Shown here piece after piece: positions 36,066 through 49,261 of a stretch of DNA of 64,000 nt. The DNA comes from Rhypophila decipiens (Eukaryota > Ascomycota > Sordariomycetes > Sordariales > Naviculisporaceae). The first letter of the stretch is position 1. Every line of letters starts with the position of its first letter. The DNA lies in assembly GCA_033297075.1 (NCBI GenBank), contig MU858074.1, positions 62,001 to 126,000 on the forward strand, in the 5' to 3' direction. A model generated the notes under the pieces. That model was not told where the DNA came from. It worked only from the letters and a program-made list of their open reading frames with translations, and searched no databases. The position numbers and the translations under genes were made by a program.

Positions 36066-39000
36066 TCGCGATCGGGATGGGATGGGTAGAATGAAGCAGG
36101 CGGGGGCTGGATTCTCGTTTCTGCACGGATGGTTAATCACACTTTCGGTACGGCTCTCTCGGGGGGATTTACACAAAAGGTTTGATGTATGACTATGATA
36201 TATAGGGTTCATTGGTTTTGGTTACAGTTGCCTTGTTCTCACATCCAGACTTGGGGCTCGCGCAAATTTGTTTTTCTTTTTTCATGGACTTGTGGGTTTA
36301 TGGAGCCATGGAGCCATGGATCATGTTTACTTTTTCATTGCTGTATACATTGTGGCTATGGACATGTAGTGGTTGTCCGCTTCTTTTCTTCTGTTCGACG
36401 TTTGATCAAGAAATTTACTTAAGAATGTATGGACATGATCATCTTGGTTCAGGTGTTCAGAGGCTTGGGGACGGGTCTACGTTGTCAAGGGAGTCCAAGT
36501 GCTGGTAGATCAAAAGAGTAGATAGCTCAGATGTCAATTCGTCAACTGATACAATTCAGAGCTTGGCCGGTCAGCCAGAGAGAGTGTGTCTGAGTGAGTG
36601 ATATCCTGTGACATTGTGAACATGCTCTTGCCTGGCGCAGCAGATTGATCTCTTGGGGGGCCGAATGTTTTGGGAGCAATACCTAAAATCTCGGGAAGGG
36701 AAGAGGGTGAGCCGCAAGTGGCACAGGATGAACCGCCATAGTTTCAAGCCCGCCGTGGCCAGAAAACTAATCAATTCTCAGCATGTAGCTTTTGTGATGA
36801 CGATATGGCGCAGCAAATTGAACTTTGATGATATCTGCGAGGAAAGATGGTCTTGCTTCCAGAGGAGTAGTGCAGCGACTATCATTCTCACGAGTATTAT
36901 CTCGGTATGGAAGGCTTTTAGCTACCTAGGTACTCAATTGCCTATGGCTGCTCGGGGCAAGTTGCAACGCAGCTTGTCTCAAACCCACGGGGTAGTCTAG
37001 GTACGGGTCATTACCTTTTTCTACTACATACACTCCATCTCAATATCTATTTTACCGAGTAGATCCCACCCAATCTCGGCTAACAGCTCACACAACTGAA
37101 TACTGGAAAGTTTGCCGGTAAAATAACCACATGCAAGTTGCAACCAGTTGTCAAGCTGGCGGTTGCATCTCCAGTATCTAGGGTTTCTAGAACATCTACC
37201 TAGAGGAAAAGAACAGTAGAATCATCAAGCAGCCATCTTTTAGGAAGTACCGTAGGAAGGAAGAATTTTGCACTGTCCCAACAGCAGGTGTCGCCCATAC
37301 TCAAGGCCGGCAAAAATATTTTGATCAAACACACCCGAGATTAGGAGTAGGAATACACAACACTGACGCGTTCATCGCAGAGCCAACGAGTTTTAGCCGT
37401 CAGTCGAGCGGTCAGTTCGGCCAAGACCGCCGTCGCTCTTCAACAATGGAAGCAAGCATGGCTCAGCACCGACTGTTAGGACCAAGAACCACCAAGACCA
37501 AGTCGTGACAGCAGCAAACTTTCACACTGATGAATGATGGTCTGTCATCTTTCCCAGTCTTTGGGGAGGTAATGTAGTCCCACGCCCCAAGATACATGGT
37601 GTATCGGTGAAAAAAGAGATCACATACACAGGCAGGCAGGCATATGCGTCTTCAAGGGGCATACATATGCATTAATTACCTATACTTGAAGAATTGCAAG
37701 CTTATTTCCAGTTATCTGGATATGCATTCGGCCCGCCTTCATGTAAGTGAGTGTTTATTACATCTGCAGCGTTCCTTGTGTGTCTCTTGTATCGCCAGAA
37801 CGTACTTGAGGATAAAGACTAGCCAAGTTCCACGTTTTTGTTCCCGTCTGCACTCACTCTGATGCTGCTCTTTAGCCTGAAAGCTATAGCAGTATTTTAC
37901 ATCAGCTTCACCTCCACCACGGGTTGTTGGGTGATGATGCATGCAGTGCAACTACGTATCTACCTAAACCATGAACGTGATCAACTCGAAACAAAACACT
38001 CAAATTCCACGTTTTTCTCTCTTCCTCGGTCCCGGTTTCTCAGAGAAGCATGGAACTTTGATATTGTCCGCAGGGTATCATTGCAGCCAAGGTGGTAGCA
38101 AACAAACATACCTCCTCGAGACGCACGAAAAATGATATAAAATAGATGGCAATAAGCTTAACCGAGTAAAAACATATCCGGGATACGTACCTCCTAAACC
38201 TACATGTAGTAACAGTTGCGACCCAACAACTACTGTACATACGGGATAACTGCACAGACTTTCCGCTCCGCTGTGGGTAGGTACTCACAGACATTGAAGA
38301 AGAAGCCAGGTCGAGAGTTCTAGACCCCACCGGATGTTTCTGCTCAAGATTTTAACAATCCGGCTCTCTGGTCTCTCTAACACCAACGGTGTTAATTCCA
38401 CCCAGGATATGCAGGTACATACATAGTCCTGCACCATCGTCTCCTTTCACAGCGTGTCAGGCCGAGCGAGTAATCCCGCCCTGCCCAGCCAGGTGTTCGC
38501 AGCGAGTGGGTCTAGTAGTAGAGTGCGGCAAATACCCAACTGCTGATGGGAATAGTAGCAAAGACAGATAAGTACTCTATACGCCCAATATGATGTACGC
38601 AATATAAGGACATTAGGGTAATGTAATGGTTTGTTTACTTCCAAGCTGTTGTTCAAGAGGTTGCTACAGCAAGTGGATGCTTACCCCTGAGCTAAAACTC
38701 AAGACCCACATTTACTTACTTGTAACAAGCTCCCTTTCCCCTTTTGACAAATTATATTGTGTGATGTTTGATGGCATCAGTTCTCATTCGAATAATTTTG
38801 TATCTCTTTCCCAAATTGTAGAATTGCCAATCATGTTCAGGATCAAGACGTTGACAGATCGTGACCCAACAACACGTAACACAATGAGCCGCCTCCCCCT
38901 TATTTCTGCTTTCCCCCCTAAATACATTTTCGGCCAAGTTTCATAATCACATTCACTTCAAAAACTTTGTAAACTACATGTGACGTTCTAATAAGTTATA

Positions 39001-39289
39001 TTCTGTCTACCAATCATGCAACTTCATTAAACTTCATCATCTTTGATCAATCGTTCCGTCAATGTCCCGGTCGTTGCACCCTATTATGCGCCATGAATAT
39101 GATGAAGCCTGACTGACATCAAAATGAGAAAAAAGGTCCCAAATTCTCAAATATACCTCCAGAAAATCATGCCTTCTTGAACGGAACCATTGAATATCTT
39201 ACCGTCGCCAAGAATAAAATGCAGCAAATGCCTCCAATGTGAAAAGTGGCCCCCGAGAAATAAAATCCTGCTTGCCGCTGACGATGCAG
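36066..39289. other. 3.2-kb gene-free spacer
   Basis: Lies downstream of both the GPCR and the methyltransferase-like gene (convergent). It has GGCA repeats near 37630 and TACCTAGGTAC-type strings near 36930. I see no coding or RNA gene. Confidence 0.5.
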
Positions 39290-41876
39290 TTAGGCAGCTT
39301 CTCCCTTGACCGCATCAATCATCCGGTACTCCCAGTACGTGCCCATACGAAGACACTCGGCGACAATCTCGGCATCGTGCCACCACCACGTGTTCCCGTG
39401 GACGAAACCGCCCCATACTTCTTTCCAGAGTAGCCTGCCAACCTTTGTCAATAGCTCATTTCGGGCCTTGCCACTATGAATCTGCTTCCCGACCCCGGGT
39501 GATACCGGCGACCGACCACCTTGATGGCTCCCCGTCTCATCGTCCATGGCAACGGCTGAATCGCTATTTCCACTACCGCTGCCAGGACGAGAAGGAGAAG
39601 CAGCAGCAGGGGACACAGCGTGGAACCTGATCCTCTTCGTATTGCTCCCCGTTTCCCAAAGCTGTGCCTCTATCAGCCACTCTGGAAGAAGCCTGCCTGG
39701 GTTAGTGCACCTGAAACTCTTCGCCAGATTGAACATGAGGTTGTGGTCAAGCCACTCGCGCATGCGCGGGCCTAGCGACTTGGAGACTGGCACAGGGTCG
39801 ATCAGGTTCAGGTGCAGAATGCCCTTTGGAGCGAGACAGCGGTGGAAGCTCCGCAGCAGCAATGGAATGTCTGGGCTAGGCACTAACGACGGGAGGGTGA
39901 GACAGTGGATCGATGTAAACGAGTTCGCGGCTAGGGGTAAGTTTGTATTGATGGTGGGAGTCAACAGTGGGCGGACGTTGGGATAGAGGACATGAGATAG
40001 TGGAGATATCGAAAGGTGGGTGATGGTCGCCTCGCCATAGAATGCGGCCAAATATGAAGTGGTTGCTGGAGAGAAGTCAGTAAAGAACATCAGAGATCAA
40101 TCGCATCACGTACACTGAGACTCATATGCTGCAAGCACCTTCTGCTCCTCGGGAGCTGGGATTTCATCAAGCCCTCCCACCGACTTGGCTTGGTCGTGTA
40201 TAGCATCCAGAGCCGACAGCATCCATCGTTTTCTCTCCATCTCGAGTCTCTTATAGAAGCCCGCATCTGCTGTGGTACCATATGCTTCGTTAAGCTTGAC
40301 GAGAATTGACTGAGGGCATGCGACTGCCATCTTCTTGATCTCCTTCTTCATTGCATCTAGGTCCAGCGAGACGTTGGATGCGGTGGCAACACTCTCGGTG
40401 ACGCGGCGCAGGGGCGGAGTTGCTTGGGCTGCCTGGGCTGCCTGGGCTTCTTTGTCTGCAGAGCAATTCCATGCCTCGGGAGGCTTCCACGAGTCCGGGC
40501 TGTGAATGCTGCCCTTTGATCCCTTGGATGGCGGTATCAAGGCAAAGACCTTTCTCCGTGGGGACCGCGTAGGTGTACCACTTACGGCCCGTCTGGCGTG
40601 ACGGGAAGATGCCGCGGACGAAGGTGGTTTTTCAAACATGTCGTGTTTGAAAACGGGCGGTGGTGAGTCCTTTGGAGTATGGAGGGCCGCATACCAATCG
40701 TCAATGAAAAGGGAGGAAAGGGAGGCTTCCATGTCCGTGGTGTCTGCTGATGGGGATTTTGGAGGTGAGGCTGGAGTGGGACTCTGGAGACTGCGGTGTT
40801 GGGCCTCGATCGACACTCCAGTGACGGCATTATTTGTATCTGTATCCTTTCTGGGTTCGTAGACCAGCTCTGTTGTCTTGGTGATGAACGAATCTGATCC
40901 CAGCGACTGTATCACCTTGTCTGCCAATGGAGTCGAGTCTGGGGCCACGCCGCCAAGGTGCTGTGCTGGCTGTGCTGGGGCCGGCACAGCAAGATCAAGG
41001 GGTTTTGGTGACAAAAAGTCTAAAGCTCCTTGTGTCAACAGGCGAAATTAGCACCTTGTGGAATGTTAAATGTCAGCAATGATCACATACCATGTTGCAA
41101 GCCTTCAGTCGTGCTCCTCCAGGGAATTTGCAATCGATTCTGTGCAAAGTGCCCGCTCACAGGAGGCGCGGATTTGGGTGATATTTCCTCGCTCGATGAA
41201 ACACCAGGGTCGGGGACGACGACTTTGGAGGAGGATGGGGCACAGATGGAATTGCGCTGCCGCTTATCATCGTCCTTGATCGATTTGAGAGCCAGCGACG
41301 CAGGTTTCTTTGCCTTAGGAGACGCTGTAGACTTCTTCAGACCGATGCTCTCGAGAATTCCATAGTGCCTGTCTCCCGAGGACGACGAGCTTCGGGTAGT
41401 GACAGAGTCATGGGCGCTTCGGGAATCGTCCTTCTTTTTGAGGTCCTTTTCGATTTCTTTTCTGGCGCGTCTCTGACCGACCCTCTCGCTGTTGTAATCC
41501 GTCCAGTCGACCTCAAACATCTTGCCGGTCTGTGGGCTGACACAGGTCAGATGCTGGTAAGTCTTGTTCCGTTCAGGTTTGCCAGTCACGAGGGGCTGCT
41601 CGAGAATTTGCTGGGGAAGAAAGTTGGTTGAGAAGGTCCGAACTTCACCGGTGAGCCGTCTCTGCGGTCACCGGTCACCGGTTGCCTCTTTTTCTCGAAA
41701 CGGAAGGAATCCCAAGTGGAGATTCGATCTTCTAGATTCAATTCAACGCCACCATTTGCCCGCTGCTGGAAGGTGGTGTCTCTGGAGATGGCAGACCCAC
41801 TACGGATTTCTCGAAAAGGAAGGGAAAGGGGGCCGCCCCAAGAGACGAAGATGGATACACTGTTTGGTCCCAACAC
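39290..41876 (-). CDS. Methyltransferase-like protein with long disordered N-terminus; 5' end unresolved
   Basis: Firm exons are 41610-41091, 41028-40114 and 40065-39290, preceded by an exon ending at 41649 (GGCTCACCG before GTGAAG). All junctions keep frame and give about 735 residues plus the first exon. No in-frame ATG is visible in that first exon, which is open to about 41876, so a further 5' exon is needed. A candidate start lies near 42000. The N-terminal part is basic, Ser-rich and probably disordered. The C-terminal 260 residues resemble a class I methyltransferase: LPLAANSFTSIHCLTLPSLV, then LLRSFHRCLAPKGILHLNLI, like the motif around a D/N-x-F-D and L-K-P-G-G. The glycine-rich SAM-binding motif I is not seen, so catalysis is uncertain. 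Substrate unknown. Confidence 0.7.
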
Positions 41877-44800
41877 CTAGGTGCTTGCTATGATCTAAGC
41901 GGGGAAGTTTTGACAGCCTTAGACGAGATAAAAAGCGGCAGCCAGCAGCTGAGAAGCCTTTTCGCGTCTTCCATACCAGTCAAAGTGAGAACAGACGTGA
42001 GACATAGGCATGGGACAAGCGCTGGAATGTCGCTCTTGCAATGTGGCGAACCCACTCGTTGCAGAGAGCGCGACGCGACACCAGGGGCAACTGTGTGGGT
42101 GATGGGTCCCAAGGGTGACGATACTACCTAGTGGAACACTCCTATTCAAATTTCAACGTATGACATGGACGCTGGCACTTGCACTTGTTGTAAACTAAAC
42201 TGGCGGGAGAGGAGCAACATGGCTGATTTGGGGGTGGGAGGACCCGAGAGCTGAGATCGAAGCACCGGGAACTATTCCCCTAACCCCTTGGGCCATTGGA
42301 AGATTCCTGTATGTTTTGTGACATGGGACGGATTGGGGGAAAGCCTCAACTTGTCATCTCGGCCGTTAGGTCGCGGCTAAGCGCACCGGAGTGCTCTTGG
42401 AACTGGCTCCAACACTTTGGGCTGTGTACAGCAAATGAGACGGTTTTCAGATGGCCTGCCATGGCAAATTTGATCTTTGAAGCGCAAAAGGAGGATAGCT
42501 GTTGTCTGGTTTCTAGGAGTATATAAGTGTGCCGTTAACCATCAGGATGAATCGGTGGGTTTTAAAAGGACTGACATGTCAAACGGATCAAAAATGGCAT
42601 ATAACGACCCAAGAGATTTCCTCGACGGATATTCACTACTCATCTACAGAATCCCTCGACCGAGTTGGGCAGCAAGCCAACTTGAAGTGAGATGAGTTGC
42701 GGTCCGGGACCGCCGTACCACATCCACAGCATCGAGCAGCCATCTGCTGTATCAACAGCAGCGAAAAGCACCGACAGCAAACAGCATAATCTGCATGTCG
42801 GGTAAATTCAAGATGGAAGCAAAAGCAGTTTGCTCCAGAATAGGAAATCAAGCTCAGATTTTGCATATGCATCCAGCGAGATTGACCGTTCAAGAGATAA
42901 TCTCTGCTCGGACAGCCATGGCATTGGCCAGCCTGTGTTGCGTGGCTACTCAATATGGCCCGGAGGATGGCAGCAATGTAAGACGACAGGACTGCCGTGC
43001 CGATGCATTTGCTTTGTAACCCTTCCGGCCAAATGACTTTTGATCGATCGGTGGGGGAGAGGAACATGTACGTACCTGCCGTCGAGATCATCATCGAGAC
43101 GTAAGCCCGACCTGCAAGAATGGTCCAATAATTCGAAAACTGTTCGCTTCCATCCTATTTAGGCAGCCCCGATGGGGTCGACGATAAGATGGGGGTATGG
43201 ACGTTTTCTGTCCACCAGACCTGGGGCCGTTCGAGCACTGATCTTCCGAGTACCGCTCCTTCCTTGGTGACCTTCGCCGGAGGGTACTTGCATAACCGCA
43301 TTCTCTCAGGCGCCAAGAAATGAATTTGGAAAGCCCGCATCATGAACCTGCCCTTGAGCCTCAAGACGATCATTTTGACCTTCCATCCTCCCAGGACTCC
43401 TATGGTCATATCAGTGCACCCGGTCTTCCGCCGACGCGGCCCCTTGTCTTAAAAACAAGCTCATAAACTCGTGTTTATTTCTCTCAGGACCCTTTGCTGT
43501 ACTTCGGGAACTAGGATACCTGGACTGCGGATTTTCGGCTGTCTGAGTCAAGCTGGATGCAAGAACGAGACAGGGAAGTAGACTTGATAATGATGATGAT
43601 GATGCAGACCAAGTCCGATATCCGACCACGAGACGGCATTGTATTCTCACCGCTTCAGTTCCCGTTTGCCTTTCATCTTTCGAGAAACTCTAAATCACCA
43701 TTTTTAACCACGGGTTGTTCTTGTCGTCTGAATGTCCTTACAGGCTTCATTTCGACCATGGGACAGACGACCATGTCTGGCTATTCTACTTGTAGAACTC
43801 TGTCACGAGTAAGCTTTATAAGTCACCCATTTCTAGACAGCTATCCATTATAGACCCCAGCGCAGCATGAACTGACTCTTATAGGGCCATCCATGACCTT
43901 GTCTTGCATTTGCCTTGGTTGACAAATTTCCCGCTGTGTCAAACCATCCATGCGTCACCTATCCCAGGATGAGCTCACCCTATCACGGCAATGCCTGGGC
44001 ACCATCTTGGTTACGCTTCCAAGTGGCGCCCCCCTGTGGGACACTTCTGGGGTCACCCGTTGTCCAGTTAGCTGCTCGGCCTCAACCTGCTCAGACAATG
44101 AACCGGAGGTCAGACGGAGGACAGCTAATAGCTCAAACGGCCCATTTCTCTGGACAGGCAAATTTGACCCAGTCATGCCTTCATGGTGGCCCCACGAAAG
44201 TTTCCTCTCCTGAAACTATATTCAACTTCATATGTAAACGGTAACAGGATTCTCACCTGTCATCCTCGGCTGCGTGCCTACCTGCCTACATCAACGAATA
44301 TGTATTCAGATGCCACAGCGTCCATACCCTTCGGTGCTGCTCCGCCCCGCCCGCTAATTGTTCGACATAGGTATCACAGACCGGAGACTGGCTGCGGATG
44401 TGTGACACCGATCCCCATGCACGCCATCACGACGGCAAGGTTGCAACCATAGAGCAGTGAAGGCTGGCCGTGTCAATACCGAGTACTGCAGCAGCGCCGA
44501 CTGGCCTAGGTTATCAGGAGCCAACCAATGAACCTCCGATAGAAGAAAGGGGATCCTGGGGTCCTCAGCAGATAAGGTACCCGTATGCCATCCTCCAGTC
44601 GTACTTCTTTTCCAACTTATCGTGGAAAATAAGGGGGCTGACTCTGAGCAAGCCATAAGAGTGTAGAATCGGCCATCAACTGGAGTAAAATGCTTTGGTG
44701 TCTTTGCCCTTTGTCATCAACCTTGAATGCCTCGACGTCTCTCCCTCTTGATTGGCGTCGGATTAAGTCCATTGCCACAAGTGTGACCACATCTTTCGCG

Positions 44801-45823
44801 CCATCCTTGTCCAGTAATCACACAACCAAGACAGGCCTCTGGTCTGACTCTCCACAAGTAGCAGCTATATACACGTCTAACTATTTGGTTGTGCAACTGC
44901 TAGATGATCCGGGGCCATGTGGATTTAGTTAGTGGGCTACGAAGAGCCGTCGGTGTCCGAGACTCTGCTTCCTGGGGACATGCCTCCATCGTCCCCATGG
45001 AAGCATCTGCTCAAGAATACGAACAGGCTCGAACTAAGAGGATCCGCCAGTTACATTCATGAAACTCTCCATTCTTTGGAAACTGAGCGAGCCTGTAACC
45101 TCTTCTCTCCGTTCCCGAGCCTCTGATCTGTTTCGTTCTCCGCAAACCTAGAGGCGGTGGAAATCCGCACTCGCGTTTGTAATTGGGATGCCCATGGTAG
45201 GTCTATTTGTACCCCTAACTTCAGAACCTTGTCTGATTCGATTTAATTAGTTTTACAGAATTCCGGTATCTGCCAGATACAGAGGGAACATTAGCCTGCT
45301 GTAACCCTCTCTGATCTAGGAAATCACTTCGTGTTTGGCAAGTTGATTGAAACTTCAATCCCAAGGGAGGAGGTTGAGAAAAAGAGGAGAAAAGGATATG
45401 TAGCACATCCCTCGGTCGAATCCTGGTCTTCATTGAGCTTGACATTGTGGTGTCTTGCCCTTCTATCCAAACCGCACCGAAAGCTGCAAAAGCTTTTTCT
45501 GTGATCACGTTACCCGCCTTTCATCCTGCCTTCTGCCGTTGCCTGGTGTGCATTCACGGCTAGTCACCTCATCCCGTGGTCCGTGGCCCACTCCGGTTTG
45601 CTCGAGATTCTTTTGGTCCTTGCTTTGCCCTTGCTTTTCGCCGAGTCAAGTCTACAGTGGTGCGACCTTGAGAATCTCTCGACAATTGCTGGTCGCATCA
45701 GATCTGGCCAAATTTGCAAACAACAAAACTCTTACTCTCCATTACGCAGAATCTCACCCCAACGTCCATTCTTATTTAGCTCTCCAAATTGCATGCGACA
45801 GACTTGCGCAAGAACGACGCCCA
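41877..45823. other. 3.9-kb spacer between the methyltransferase-like and purine permease genes
   Basis: Both flanking genes point away from this spacer, so it holds two upstream regions and possibly the missing first exon of the methyltransferase-like gene (about 41900-42150). A (GAT)n microsatellite lies near 43589. I recognise no other gene. The 370 bases before 45824 on the plus strand are open but are probably leader. Confidence 0.45.
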
Positions 45824-48266
45824 ATGAACATGAGCGATTCCCACGGTGAGCACTTTGAAGTGCAATCCGTCGAGATGGTCTCCGAGACAGATAAGCGCAC
45901 ATTTCTGGAACGAAAATTCAAGGGTTTCTTCCGACTTGTCAAGGCGATCGACGAGAAGGTCAACACGTCGACATTTGGCCGTGTGTTTCGACTTCGAGGG
46001 AGTGGTCACGTAAGTATTCCAGCAATCGGTCTTAGTCCGTTCCTGGCGGGGATGGCTCTTTCCGCATCCAGATCTTGGGCTAACAGACCTCGACGCTCCT
46101 TCCAGCCCGAGGAAATTGCCGACGCCAATTTCTCGACCGAAATCCGGGCCGGATTGACTACGTTTGCCACGATGGGTTACATTGTTGCCGTTAATGCAAG
46201 TTCACCCTCACCTCCCGGCGAAATCCCTCTGCTCCTGTTACCGTCTAACACTTTGCAAGGCCTCTATTCTCGCCGACACTGGATTTGGCTGTCTCTGTGT
46301 CAGGCCTCTCGACTCACTAGGAAACTGTCAAAACAATGACGAATGGAAGCGCTGCTACAATGGTGCGGTATACCCGACTTCTTATTGCGCCGAATTTCTA
46401 CCTTGTCCCATCAGTGAAGCTAACTCCTGTCCAGAAGTCAAGCTTGACCTCATCACTGCGACGGCTGCTATCGCGGGCATGGCGAGCATTCTCTTTGGGT
46501 TCCTCACCAACTTACCGGTTTGCCTGGCGTAAGTGCGAAGCCCGTGTCTCTTCATTGTACGTTTTGGTGCTGATAGTTGCAAATCAGTCCTGGAATGGGT
46601 CTCAACGCCTATTTTACCTACCAAGTTGTCGGCATCAAGGGTAGTGGCTCCGTCTCCTACAAGGTCGCACTTACTGCCATCTTCATCGAAGGCTGGATTT
46701 TCATGTTTCTGGCCCTAACAGGTTTGCGCCATTGGCTGGTGAAAATCATACCAGGCACCATCAAGACGGCCAGCGGTGTCGGTATCGGCTTGTTCCTGAC
46801 CCTGATCGGTATGTCGTACTCGTCAGGTATTGGGATCGTTACAGGAGCCATTAGCACGCCCTTGGCCATTGGAGGATGTCCTGCCGAACACCTATCAGCG
46901 AATGGTGAATGTGGTACCGACGTCATGTCGAGTCCCAAGGTAAGAGCCACCGCCTACCGTTTCACCCATTCATCGTGTTAGCTGTCTAACTCGCAAGTCT
47001 AGACATGGCTGGGCATTACATGTGGCGGCTTGTTCGTGGCCTTTCTCATGGCCTTCAGGGTCAAATTTGCGATTGTCATCGGCATCGCAATTGTCTCCTT
47101 TCTCTCGTGGCCGTAAGTAATATCCCGCCTTGGAGCCAGTTTGTGCGTCGCTCGACTAACACTACTCAGACGAAACACCGCCATAACATACTTCCCAGAC
47201 ACAATCGAAGGCACTGAACGATGGAACTTTTTCAAAAAGGTAGTCGCATTCCACCCGATCAAGCACACCATGTTACAGCAAGAGTGGGACCTGTCTGGTG
47301 CCGTTGGCCCTGAGTTTGCTCTTGCCCTCTTTACCTTCCTCTATGTCGACATCATTGACTGCACAGCGACGCTCTACTCCATGGCCCGTTTCTGCGGAAA
47401 GGTGCGGAAGAGCGATGGCGACTTTCCCCGATCGACCCTGGCATATTGCACAGATGCTTTATGCATCTCAGTTGGTTCTCTTTTTGGATGCTCCCCAGTC
47501 ACCGCTTTTATTGAGAGCGGTGCAGGTATTACGGAAGGCGGTCGAACTGGACTCACTGCCATCTCGGCTGGTTGCTTTTTTCTTGGCTCACTCTTCTTTG
47601 CCCCTATTTTTGCCTCTGTCCCGCCATGGGCAACAGGATGCACACTTATTATGGTAAGACTCAGTCCAGATTTTGCAAGCCTTGTCTCAGATACTGATAC
47701 TCTGTCACGCCAGGTCGGCTGCCTCATGATTCGCCAAGTAACAAAAGTCAACTGGGCGTATATCGGTGATGCGATTCCCTCGTTTGTCACGCTGACATTT
47801 ATTCCGTTCAGCTACAGTGTCGCATATGGCCTTATAGCGTGAGTATATCTCCAAATCTCTTGCAGTCTTCGCCGAGCTAATCATGATTTTATTCAACAGC
47901 GGGCTTTTCACATATACCGTTCTCAACACCATGATATGGATTGTGATCAAGGTCTCAGGCGAGGCAATTCTCCCAATGGAATATGACCAGAAAGAGTACT
48001 GGACCTGGATGCCAGTTGGCAAAAAGCCGTGGATCTTCCGCATCTTCTCAACAAACCGCTTTTGGACTGGCCAGGGCGACACGGACAGCGTCAAGGAGGG
48101 CAACAGAGAAAGCACCGGAGAATTCGCTCTTACTGAGATCCGAGAAGGCGAGACCACCAGCGCCGGGAGCTCTATCCACCAGGAACCTTCTGCTGTGGAG
48201 TCGACTGTTGAGGAGAAATATTCGTCGCAGACTTTGCCACTGGATACTTTCCACCGCATCCACTGA
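45824..48266 (+). CDS. AzgA-type purine (adenine/guanine/hypoxanthine) permease
   Basis: Nine exons, 45824-46009, 46106-46195, 46260-46362, 46435-46528, 46588-46939, 47003-47112, 47170-47653, 47714-47838 and 47900-48266, encode 636 residues. Family hallmarks are RLRGSGHPEE, STEIRAGLTTFATMGYIVAV followed by NASILADTG, TATAAIAGMASILFGFLTNL and PGMGLNAYFTYQVVGIKGSG. Others are DIIDCTATLYSMARFCGKV, GCSPVTAFIESGAGITEGGR and TGLTAISAGCFFLGSLFFAP. These define the AzgA/NCS2-like nucleobase transporters, which import purines by proton symport at the plasma membrane, with about 12-14 membrane helices. The extended cytosolic N-terminus and the acidic Ser-rich tail are variable regions. Intron 2 uses a GC donor (GCAAGT at 46196), and intron 3 (72 nt) is stop-free in frame but is removed by family comparison. 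Confidence 0.93.
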
Positions 48267-49261
48267 TCATAACCGAAGCAGAATTCGCTTCAGACACGAA
48301 CGAGGTCAAGGGGGCAGTGTACCGAGTTAAGCCGAGCTAACTAGTCCGCGTTGTTGTCTGACGACGACGACGGACTTTCGGCGGGCTGCTTGTACTGTGA
48401 ATACCTAACAGTTGTGTGTTGGTATTTGATGCTGTTATGGATATGGGTATAATGTATGACGATGTACTGATATATGAGGGGAGTTTTAACCGGCGGACAT
48501 TTGTCTTCATCTTTTGTTGTCGGCACATGGAAAACATACTTCCTGATTGGGCAAGGCTATTTCAGGGGTTATGGTTTTTAGGTTGGCTGGCATAAGGCGA
48601 GCGGATTGGCTCATTTGACGACTGGAAAGTCCCTTTTATTGTTTCTGCTGCGAGCTCTTCATACTCCGTACACGAAGTATACTCTATTAGCAGGCGTTGT
48701 GGTAACGAGATGGACTGGATTTCCAGGAGTAGATAAATTCCTCAATTTTGTATTTTCTCTAAATAATACACTTCAAGACCTGAGCATTCCTTTCTCCACA
48801 TAATGATGCAATTTCCAATTCTGGAGCAAGAGTATCGGGCGGACGGCTGGTGACAGCTGTCACAGGCTGACAGGAGTTCCCGTCTCCCCCAGATTTCAAC
48901 AGCTTTTTACCTTTGGCGCTTATCTTATCAGAAGCTCGATGTTTGAGAGCTCGAGTGGTACGTGTCGGCTGGTACTTACCGACAACCCAAGATTGAACAA
49001 AACCAAATACAATCCTGCTTCGGTCCAGACCTCTTTAAATCTGAAATTTTAGACGACTTGTTTTTGATCGCAAATCGATTCAACAACTGGCGAAAACTGA
49101 AGCTCAGAACGATCGTTATCGTTCCCTGCCTGTTTGCTTCCCACGACGAACAAGGAACATCCCGCATCAGGCAGAGCTATCGACGCCACCAAGCTCGCTG
49201 CCAACGGAAATATCACAAAAGCCCAAGCGATTGAAAGGCATCGCTTCCTAGGTCAGAGACA
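48267..49261. other. Spacer between purine permease and UCH gene
   Basis: About 1 kb containing the permease 3' region and the UCH promoter. A perfect 14-bp palindrome lies at 48850-48863. No gene seen. Confidence 0.5.
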
